Shown here: positions 1-5,130 of the stretch, piece after piece
Layout of the letters: each line of letters begins with the position of its first letter
How positions within the stretch are numbered: the first letter of the stretch is position 1
Assembly (NCBI GenBank): GCA_025462985.1
Contig: JAOAPP010000573.1
Span: forward strand, 1-7,715
DNA from: Bryobacterales bacterium
GTDB lineage: Bacteria > Acidobacteriota > Terriglobia > Bryobacterales > Bryobacteraceae
Reading direction: 5' to 3'
Length of the DNA stretch: 7,715 nt
Program-made: the position numbers and the translations under genes
Notes under the pieces: generated by a model
What the model was told of the DNA's origin: nothing
Seen by the model: the letters and a program-made list of their open reading frames with translations, nothing else
The model's database searches: none

Positions 1-1
1 G

Positions 2-1023
2 CCGCCTGGGCATACCCAGGTGCCAATCTGGCCCAGTGCAGCTCCTGATCTACAACCAGTCAGGGGGCCGGAAGTTGTCGAGCCGTCGGGAAATACGTTT
101 CTGGTTGCAGGCAAGCAGGTGATTGGAGTGAGCAACGTGACGCGGCCCACAATGACGGTCTATTCACCCAACGGAAAGAATACGGGCGTCGCGGTCGTCA
201 TCTTCCCTGGCGGGGGCTATCAGACTCTAGCCAACGATCTTGAAGGCACGGAAGCCTGTGACTGGCTGACGTCCCAAGGAATCACGTGTGTACTGCTGAA
301 GTACCGCGTGACGGATGTGGGGCCGTATCCGAAGTCGGGGCCATATCCACAATCGCCGATGGCGCTGGAAGACGCGCAGAGGACCATCGGGCTGTGCGTT
401 TGCACGCGGCCGAGTGGCACATCGATCCGCACAAGATCGGAGTGTTGGGGTTTTCGGCAGGCGGGCATCTTGTGGCAGCGATCAGCAACCATTTCGAACA
501 GCGTCTTTATGCTGCCGTCGATGCTGCCGACAAGGAAAGCTGCCGGCCGGATTTTGCGGTGCCTATTTATCCGGGGCATCTGTCGTTACACGCGGCTGAA
601 TGGGATGCCAGGCAAGGCACGAAGAAATTTGTGATTCCTCATCCGGAACATCAGTCGATTACGGACGCGAATCTTGCGCTGAACCCCGATCTGCACGTTA
701 CCAGCCGGACACCGCCTACGTTTCTGCTGCAAGCCGAAGATGACCACGTCGACAGTGTGTACGATTCGCTGGCTTATTTCGTCGCCCTGCAGAAGGCCGG
801 GGTTCCCGCCGAGATGCATCTGTATGCGCACGGCGGGCAATCTGGTCGGAAAGCAACGCCCATGCCACACGACCGGGTCCTATCATGGAAACAGCATGGG
901 CTTGGGCAGATTGCTGATTGTGGTGGGTATTGTTCTTGTCTGCATTGGCTTTTTACTTGTGTTGGTGGAAAAGGCAAATCTGCGGCTGGGCGGGTTGCCC
1001 GGCGACATCGTTCTGCGCGGTAA
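2..1023 (+). pseudogene. Alpha/beta hydrolase (acetyl-xylan-esterase / BD-FAE-like), 5'-partial and frameshifted
   Basis: The reading frame is open from position 2, so the true start and any signal peptide lie left of the window. The first frame gives HTQVPIWP, a beta-strand region and the oxyanion-type loop FPGGGY, then loses homology after ALEDAQRTIGL. The protein resumes one base earlier in register (VRLHAAEW, then GFSAGGH). A single G missing near 394 (CTG-TGC where CTG-GTG is expected) explains this. The second frame carries the nucleophile Ser (codon 454-456, GxSxGG), a candidate acid Asp in AEDDHVDS (codon 742-744) and the catalytic His in YAHGG (829-831). All triad residues therefore remain, split over two frames. 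Such proteins are usually secreted esterases acting on acylated plant polysaccharides. The C-terminal end is unclear: family likeness fades after about 840, while the frame stays open to a TAA at 1021-1023 inside the next gene. It is either a decayed gene or a sequencing error. The family call is firm; the substrate is unknown. Confidence 0.75.
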
Positions 1024-1111
1024 ACACTCCACCGTCTACTTCCCGATAGTCACCTGCCTGCTGCTAAGCGTGTTGGCCAGCGTTGTCCTTTGGCTGCTGA
1101 ATCGCCGATAG
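896..1111 (+). CDS. DUF2905 family small membrane protein
   Basis: This gene encodes 71 residues starting MGLGRLLIVVG. Two hydrophobic segments (about residues 5-22 and 48-66) flank a short loop with the family hallmark LGGLPGDIVLRGKHSTVYFP and a final LLNRR. This pattern and length match the DUF2905 family, a short bacterial inner-membrane protein of unknown function. The ATG at 896 fits the usual family start; a weak GGAA lies 5 bases upstream (888-891). The frame is open further upstream, but that stretch is hydrolase sequence in another register. The gene starts within the disturbed 3' end of the upstream hydrolase, so the two may have been translationally coupled. No function can be proposed from the sequence. 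Confidence 0.85.
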   Translation: MGLGRLLIVVGIVLVCIGFLLVLVEKANLRLGGLPGDIVLRGKHSTVYFPIVTCLLLSVLASVVLWLLNRR

Positions 1112-1135
1112 CGGCTCGGCCTTGAACCGCTATTG
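1106..1135 (+). terminator. Possible intrinsic terminator after the DUF2905 gene
   Basis: TAGCGG (1109-1114) and CCGCTA (1127-1132) form a perfect 6-bp stem. It extends outward by A-T, G-U and C-G pairs to 1106/1135, giving 9 bp around a 12-nt loop. The stem includes the DUF2905 stop codon and lies in the 50-bp gap between two convergent genes. The 3' arm runs into a short T-rich stretch (TATTGTTCCT) that is weaker than a classic U-tract. Read on the other strand there is no T-run after the stem, so any terminator would serve the + strand gene. Confidence 0.35.
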
Positions 1136-1161
1136 TTCCTCCATAGGAGCGACTGTCTATC

Positions 1162-2049
1162 CTAGCTCCCGGCTCTGTTTGCGGTGGATCCGGAAGACTC
1201 CAGCTGTGCCCACTCCTCGTCACTCAACTTCAACTCGGCAGCTGCCATGTTTTCCTCAAGGTGAGCCACAGACGATGTGCCGGGAATCGGCAGCATCACT
1301 GGAGCGCGATGAAGAAGCCAGGCAATGCAAAGTTGGGACATCGTGGCGCCGTGCTTTTTGGCAGCGGAGTCCATCGGACCACCCGGCTGGACGAGTTTGC
1401 CGGCTGCTACCGGGAACCACGGGATAAAAGCGATGTTGTTTTCAATGCAATAGTTGAGCGTCTTCTCGTGGGCGCGATCCGCGATGTTGTAGCGGTTCTG
1501 CACCGACGCAATAGGCACTGTTTTCTTTGCGCGCACGATTTCTTCGGGTGTGACCTCGGACAGGCCAATGTGCCTGATCTTCCCGGCATTCTGCAGATCT
1601 TTCAATGCGCCCAGGGATTCTTCCACCGGAACTTTCGGGTCAATACGATGAAGCTGGTAGAGTTCGATGCGCTCCAGGCGTAGACGCCGCAAACTCAATT
1701 CCAACTGCTGGGTGAGATATTCGGGACGACCAACAGGCTGCCACTTGTTTGGACCCTGCCTGGTCAATCCGCCTTTGGTCGCGACGACCACGCCTTCCTT
1801 ATATGGTGAGAGTGTTTCGCCAATGAGTTCTTCGCTCACTTCCGGACCGTAGGAATCGGCGGTATCGATGAAATTCACGCCCAGTTCGACTGCGCGACGG
1901 AGGACACGGCGAGCTTCTTCCGGATCTTTGGGATAGCCCCAGATCCCTTCGCCGGTGATGCGCATGGCTCCATAGCCCAGGCGATTGACCGTTAGATCTC
2001 CGCCGATAGTGAAAGTACTTCTGTCGCTGGTAACTGACGTAGTGCTCAT
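1162..2049 (-). CDS. Aldo/keto reductase, YdbC/PdxI-like
   Basis: This is a cytosolic NADPH-dependent carbonyl reductase with a TIM-barrel fold. From the ATG at 2049 it is 295 residues, a usual length. The catalytic tetrad is complete: Asp62 and Tyr67 in [10 protein letters not shown], Lys92 in VATKGG and His134 in LYQLHRID. The C-terminal cofactor-binding stretch [14 protein letters not shown] is intact. The opening [18 protein letters not shown] and the [17 protein letters not shown] segment resemble E. coli YdbC, a pyridoxal reductase, but the substrate here cannot be read from sequence. I chose ATG 2049 because family members begin about a dozen residues before the GGDL strand; it has no clear ribosome site. 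An alternative GTG at 2085 would add 12 residues and has AGGTGA 6 bases upstream. It is the last of three same-strand genes after tetR and the other reductase, and converges on DUF2905. Confidence 0.93.
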   Translation of the reverse strand: MSTTSVTSDRSTFTIGGDLTVNRLGYGAMRITGEGIWGYPKDPEEARRVLRRAVELGVNFIDTADSYGPEVSEELIGETLSPYKEGVVVATKGGLTRQGPNKWQPVGRPEYLTQQLELSLRRLRLERIELYQLHRIDPKVPVEESLGALKDLQNAGKIRHIGLSEVTPEEIVRAKKTVPIASVQNRYNIADRAHEKTLNYCIENNIAFIPWFPVAAGKLVQPGGPMDSAAKKHGATMSQLCIAWLLHRAPVMLPIPGTSSVAHLEENMAAAELKLSDEEWAQLESSGSTANRAGS

Positions 2050-2091
2050 AAATTTGGGATTCAGGCCGGTGGGCCACCGTTTCACTCAGGT

Positions 2092-2097
2092 TCACCT
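2092..2097 (-). promoter_or_regulatory. Candidate ribosome binding site for an alternative GTG start of the YdbC-like reductase
   Basis: On the - strand AGGTGA lies 6 bases before a GTG at 2085 that is in frame with the reductase. It matches part of the consensus TAAGGAGGTGATC. The ATG at 2049 has no comparable motif, so this site is the main argument for the longer 307-residue form; family alignment argues for the shorter one. Confidence 0.35.
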
Positions 2098-2106
2098 AAA
2101 ACGCCG

Positions 2107-2125
2107 CCCCGGAGTGACCTCGGGG
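2107..2125 (-). other. GC-rich hairpin between the two reductase genes
   Basis: Read on the - strand, CCCC-GAG and CTC-C-GGGG form a 7-bp stem with one bulged C and a GTCA loop. TTTT follows 5 bases after the stem (2098-2101). The hairpin lies 10 bases after the stop of the upstream reductase. It could be a weak terminator, a processing site or an mRNA-stabilising element that sets the ratio of the two reductases. The T-run is short and offset, so a strong terminator is unlikely. Confidence 0.25.
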
Positions 2126-2134
2126 TCAGAACGA

Positions 2135-3100
2135 TCAGCTCGCGGACGAACGTTCAGCGCTGGCGTCGTCCAAGCGGCGGATTGTGGTCTCGTCAAGCTG
2201 AAGTTCAGTTGCCTTGAACAGGTGTTGAAGTTGCTCCATGCTCGTCGCGCTGGCGATGGGCGCAGTGACGGACGGCCTCGCAATCAGCCAGGCCAGCGCG
2301 ATTTCCGCCGGGGTGGCATTCCATTGTTTCGCGGCTTCGTCCAAGGCGCCGAGTATGCGCAATCCACGCTCGTTCAGATACTTCTTGACCATGCCGGAGC
2401 GCGCTATATCGCCGAGGTCCGCCTCGGTGCGGTATTTGCCGGAGAGAAATCCGCTTGCGAGCGAAAAGTATGTGATTACGCCGATGTGCTCTTTGAGCAC
2501 GACCGGTTCAATGTCCGATTCGTAGGGAAACCGATCGTAGAGATTGTACTCGGGCTGAATGCTCTCGTAACGAGGCAGGCCGTTTTGCTTGCTGACCTTC
2601 AAAGCTTCCGCCAGCCGGGCACCCGTGTAATTAGAGGCACCGATGGCGCGCACTTTTCCTTCCTTCATCAAATCGCCATAGGCCGAAAGGGTCTGCTCGA
2701 GAGGAGTCTCGGGGTCATCGACATGCGACTGGTACAGATCGATGTAATCGGTTTGTAATCGCTTCAACGAGTCTTCGACCGAACTGCGAATGTATGCAGG
2801 AGCGAGACCCTTTTGGCCCGGGCCCATCTCCGAGCCGACTTTGGTGGCGACCACGACTGATTGTCTTTTGCCGGACTGCTTCAGCCATTTGCCGAGAATT
2901 GTTTCGGACTGGCCGCCAACGCCGCCGTGCGCCCATCTGGAATACACGTCAGCCGTGTCGATGAAATTGAACCCGTGCTCGACAAAGCTGTCCAGCAGTT
3001 TGAAGGATGTAGCCTCATCCGCGGTCCAACCTAGTACGTTTCCGCCAAATGCGAGCGGAGCTATCTCGATGCCGGAGTTCCCTAGCTTGCGTTTGCTCAT
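2135..3100 (-). CDS. Aldo/keto reductase, YajO/IolS-like
   Basis: This 321-residue cytosolic NADPH-type oxidoreductase has the aldo/keto reductase barrel. The catalytic tetrad is present: Asp48 and Tyr53 in NFIDTADVYSRW, Lys87 in VVVATKVGS and His126 in DLYQSHVDD. Further family marks are KVRAIGASNYTGARL, SIQPEYNLYDR and the cofactor-site stretch APIASATSMEQL near the C-terminus. The insert after YSRW (AHGGVGGQSETILGKWL) is typical of proteobacterial and acidobacterial members annotated only as aldo/keto reductase. The ATG at 3100 is preceded by AAGAGGA (3104-3110), a good ribosome site with close spacing. It lies 57 bp downstream of tetR and 85 bp upstream of the next reductase, so co-transcription from the tetR promoter is likely. 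The true substrate is unknown; small aldehydes, ketones or quinones are possible. Confidence 0.94.
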   Translation of the reverse strand: MSKRKLGNSGIEIAPLAFGGNVLGWTADEATSFKLLDSFVEHGFNFIDTADVYSRWAHGGVGGQSETILGKWLKQSGKRQSVVVATKVGSEMGPGQKGLAPAYIRSSVEDSLKRLQTDYIDLYQSHVDDPETPLEQTLSAYGDLMKEGKVRAIGASNYTGARLAEALKVSKQNGLPRYESIQPEYNLYDRFPYESDIEPVVLKEHIGVITYFSLASGFLSGKYRTEADLGDIARSGMVKKYLNERGLRILGALDEAAKQWNATPAEIALAWLIARPSVTAPIASATSMEQLQHLFKATELQLDETTIRRLDDASAERSSAS

Positions 3101-3103
3101 GAA

Positions 3104-3110
3104 TCCTCTT
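3104..3110 (-). promoter_or_regulatory. Ribosome binding site of the YajO/IolS-like reductase
   Basis: AAGAGGA on the - strand ends 3 bases before the ATG at 3100. It supports that start and shows the gene can be translated independently of tetR upstream. Confidence 0.55.
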
Positions 3111-3157
3111 CCGGTGAGATGCTTTCATAACAAAACAGAGCCAGGTATTTGCGGATT

Positions 3158-3760
3158 TCAGTTTCGGAGAAGGCTTTCGACAAAGAGCCGGATGCTTCGG
3201 GTCAGCAGTCCGCGCGGCACGGATTTAGGATCAGCGGCCCGCTGCAAGGCAAGGCCGCCGGCCAGCGACATGATGAATATCGCAACAACCTCAGGTTGTT
3301 CCGGCAGCTTCTGATTTGCTTTGGCTGCCAATAATACGAGCAGCTTTCCGAGTTCCCGGCGCTGTGCGCGGAAGAGTTGAGCGAACGGCTTGGCTACTTC
3401 CTCGCGTCTGCCGGCTTCGATCTGAAACTCCGTTACCAGAAGGCACTGGTCCAGTCTTTCGTCGAGCAGAGAAAACCGTTGAAGAAGGCCATCAAGGATC
3501 TCGCGCGGCGAGGTGCTTGATGCTGCGATCTCTCGCATAGCCCGCTTTTCGCGGTCCATGTTTCGCGCCAGCAGTTCAAGAAAGAGAGCTTCCTTACTCT
3601 CGAAATTGGAGTAGATAGCACCTTTAGAAAAGTCGGCGTGTTCGGCAATTTGTTCACACGATGCAGCGGCATATCCTTCACGCGCAAACACTTCCTGCGC
3701 GGCGTCCAGAAGTCGCTCCCTGGTTCTTTGCCGACTTTGTTCGCGGGTAAGGCGAGCCAT
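3158..3760 (-). CDS. TetR/AcrR family transcriptional repressor
   Basis: This 200-residue protein is the usual size for the family. The N-terminal DNA-binding domain spans about residues 10-60: RERLLDAAQEVFAREGY, then the helix-turn-helix SCEQIAEHADFSKGAIYSNF with recognition helix near 46-51, and the SKEALF helix start that closes the domain. The rest (about 65-200) is helical and variable, as expected for ligand binding and dimerisation. Family members usually repress their own gene and a neighbour until a small molecule binds. It is transcribed divergently from the adaptor-pump operon across 179 bp and leads two reductase genes on its own strand, so it most likely controls one or both units. 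The ATG at 3760 has no strong ribosome site. The family is certain; the ligand is unknown. Confidence 0.95.
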   Translation of the reverse strand: MARLTREQSRQRTRERLLDAAQEVFAREGYAAASCEQIAEHADFSKGAIYSNFESKEALFLELLARNMDREKRAMREIAASSTSPREILDGLLQRFSLLDERLDQCLLVTEFQIEAGRREEVAKPFAQLFRAQRRELGKLLVLLAAKANQKLPEQPEVVAIFIMSLAGGLALQRAADPKSVPRGLLTRSIRLFVESLLRN

Positions 3761-3803
3761 AATTCACTTTGGATTGAATCGTAATCGTACCATCTGGCAT
3801 CCT

Positions 3804-3819
3804 GATACCACAGGGTATC
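3804..3819. promoter_or_regulatory. Putative TetR-family operator palindrome
   Basis: GATACC-ACAG-GGTATC is a perfect inverted repeat with 6-bp arms and a 4-bp spacer. One further C/G pair matches one position outside it (3802 and 3821). Length and symmetry fit a site for a TetR-type dimer. It lies 43 bp upstream of the repressor start and about 120 bp upstream of the adaptor start, so binding would most directly affect repressor and reductase transcription. A single imperfect half-site GGTATT occurs at 3858-3863. Assignment to this repressor is inference. Confidence 0.45.
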
Positions 3820-3928
3820 TGAAGGCCGCTCAAGACGTTGGTTGCCAGCGCAGGACCGGTATTGGGCGTAACTAAATTGAGAATAAGTGGTTTGATTGTT
3901 CGTGGGCAGTGCGGCACACTGGGATCCC

Positions 3929-3934
3929 GGAGGT
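3929..3934 (+). promoter_or_regulatory. Ribosome binding site of the efflux adaptor
   Basis: GGAGGT is a near-perfect Shine-Dalgarno sequence, 5 bases before the GTG at 3940. It decides the non-ATG start, since no in-frame ATG occurs before the signal sequence. Confidence 0.8.
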
Positions 3935-3939
3935 TTTAA

Positions 3940-5127
3940 GTGAGTAGATTCAGGAAGCAATTGCTGGCCATTGTGCCGATTTTGCTTGCATTTGCGAGCA
4001 GTTGTACGCAGAAGGCCGCAGTGCCGCCTCCTCCTCCGACGGAGGTGGGAGTGACGAGGGTCATTCAAAAAGATGTCCCGGTCTATGGCGACTGGGTGGC
4101 TACGCTCGACGGATATGTGAACGCCCAAATCCAGCCGCAGGTGTCAGGCTATCTGATCAAACAGAACTACAAAGAGGGATCCCTGGTGCACAAAGGCGAT
4201 GTGCTCTTTGAAATTGATCCGCGGCCTTTTCAGGCGATTCTGGACCAGGTGAAGGGACAGATTGCACAGGCCAAAGGCCAACTGGCACAGGCCGAAGCTC
4301 AGTTGGCACTTGCCGAGATCAATGTCAAACGGGACACTCCCCTCGCAGCGGCACACGCCATCGCGCAAAGCCAACTAGACAACGACGTACAGAGCAGGGC
4401 ACAAGCGCAGGCTGCTGTGCAAACTAACCGTGCGGCAATCCAGGCGGCCGAGGCATCTGCCGAACAGGCGGAATTGAATCTGGGATTCACCAGGGTCCGG
4501 TCGTTGCTGGATGGAATCGCGGGTATCGCGACGACTCAGATGGGAAATCTAGTAAGCCAGACGACGGTGTTGACGAGCGTCTCCCAAGTCAATCCAATCA
4601 AGGCGTACTTTCCAATCAGCGAAAGTGAATATCTGCAGGTTGCCGACCGACTGAAGCCGGGAGCCGGCGGCGATTGGTTGCGGAACACAAATGCTGTGCC
4701 TTTGCGGCTGACGCTTACGAATGGAAACACGTACGGCCAGACCGGACATATAGTATTTGCCGACCGGCAAGTGGATCCGCAAACAGGAACCATTCGAGTT
4801 GCGGGAGCATTCGCAAACCCCGGCAACGTGCTACGCCCCGGTCAGTTTGGAAGAATCCGAGCCGAAACCGGATTTCAGAGGGGCGCCCTGCTGGTTCCTC
4901 AACGAGCCGTGACCGAATTCCAAGGCAAGTACCAGCTGGCGATTGTGCGAGCGGACAGCAAGGTAGATGTTCGCGATGTGAAGGTGGGCCTTCGCGCGGG
5001 GGACATGTGGATCATCTTGAGCGGAGTGAAGGCTGGAGACCAGGTCATCTCGGAAGGAACCTCAAAGGTTCGCGATGGGCAGACCGTATCGCCGAAGCCC
5101 GACGAAAACAAGAGCGAGGGAGCGTAA
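3940..5127 (+). CDS. RND efflux periplasmic adaptor (membrane fusion protein), AcrA-like lipoprotein
   Basis: This 395-residue protein links an inner-membrane RND pump to an outer-membrane channel. The GTG start gives a lipoprotein signal: RFRK, a hydrophobic core (about 8-19) and ASSC with the lipidated Cys at 22. Ala at -3 is permitted though not the commonest residue. A five-proline linker follows (29-33). Then come the first biotinyl-lipoyl half (QPQVSGYLIKQNYKEGSLVHKGDVLFEIDP, split here around residues 66-95), an Ala/Gln-rich alpha-helical hairpin (about 97-185, repeated QAKGQLAQAEAQ) and the second lipoyl half with LDGIAGIA. Beta-barrel and membrane-proximal domains close the protein, including VDPQTGTIRV and LRPGQFGRIRAE. 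It matches the AcrA/MexA (HlyD-type) family in domain order and length. The transporter gene begins 3 bp downstream, so the two are an operon. The exported substrate is not determinable. Confidence 0.96.
   Translation: MSRFRKQLLAIVPILLAFASSCTQKAAVPPPPPTEVGVTRVIQKDVPVYGDWVATLDGYVNAQIQPQVSGYLIKQNYKEGSLVHKGDVLFEIDPRPFQAILDQVKGQIAQAKGQLAQAEAQLALAEINVKRDTPLAAAHAIAQSQLDNDVQSRAQAQAAVQTNRAAIQAAEASAEQAELNLGFTRVRSLLDGIAGIATTQMGNLVSQTTVLTSVSQVNPIKAYFPISESEYLQVADRLKPGAGGDWLRNTNAVPLRLTLTNGNTYGQTGHIVFADRQVDPQTGTIRVAGAFANPGNVLRPGQFGRIRAETGFQRGALLVPQRAVTEFQGKYQLAIVRADSKVDVRDVKVGLRAGDMWIILSGVKAGDQVISEGTSKVRDGQTVSPKPDENKSEGA
4033..4045 (+). other. Small GC-rich hairpin over the polyproline codons of the adaptor gene
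   Basis: CCTCC (4033-4037) and GGAGG (4041-4045) are perfect complements around a 3-nt loop. The pyrimidine arm is part of the CCT/CCG codons for the proline run. It is also complementary to the gene's own Shine-Dalgarno GGAGG at 3929-3933, about 100 nt upstream. A regulatory role is speculative; the repeat may only reflect codon content. Confidence 0.2.
5116..5122 (+). promoter_or_regulatory. Ribosome binding site of the RND transporter
   Basis: GAGGGAG lies inside the last codons of the adaptor gene, 8 bases before the transporter ATG at 5131. It supports that start and allows coupled translation of the two genes. Confidence 0.6.
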
Positions 5128-5130
5128 TCC

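Larger units (their letters stand above)
3761..3939. promoter_or_regulatory. Divergent intergenic regulatory region between tetR-type gene and RND operon
   Basis: These 179 bp separate the starts of two divergent units and must carry both promoters. I could not identify a convincing -35/-10 pair on either strand. The region holds the palindrome at 3804-3819, a GATT-G-AATC inverted repeat at 3772-3780, overlapping tandem AATCGT copies at 3777-3788, an inverted repeat CAGTG-N5-CACTG at 3907-3921 and the 8-bp palindrome GGGATCCC at 3921-3928. The first is the strongest operator candidate. Only the layout, not the promoter positions, is supported. Confidence 0.6.

Noticed and set aside
1139..1169. 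Overlapping short repeats CTCC/GGAG, TAGGA/TCCTA and GGAGC/GCTCC after the two convergent stops
   Set aside because: Stems are only 4-5 bp, mutually exclusive and lack a T-run on either strand, so a terminator call is not supported.
1261..1683. 140-residue + strand frame opposite the YdbC-like reductase
   Set aside because: The - strand carries a complete catalytic tetrad and cofactor site; the + strand translation has no family likeness.
1985..2758. 257-residue open frame on the + strand across the two reductase genes
   Set aside because: It lies antisense to well-conserved reductase sequence, has no recognisable domain and crosses the intergenic gap; it is a shadow of GC-rich coding on the other strand.
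3838..3874. Possible sigma70 promoter with TTGCCA or TTGGTT as -35 for the efflux operon
   Set aside because: No acceptable -10 hexamer lies at 16-18 bp spacing; best candidates match only about three of six positions.
3433..4128. 231-residue - strand open frame spanning the repressor, the intergenic region and the adaptor 5' end
   Set aside because: It overlaps two certain genes in other frames, starts inside the adaptor coding region and shows low-complexity, non-family sequence.
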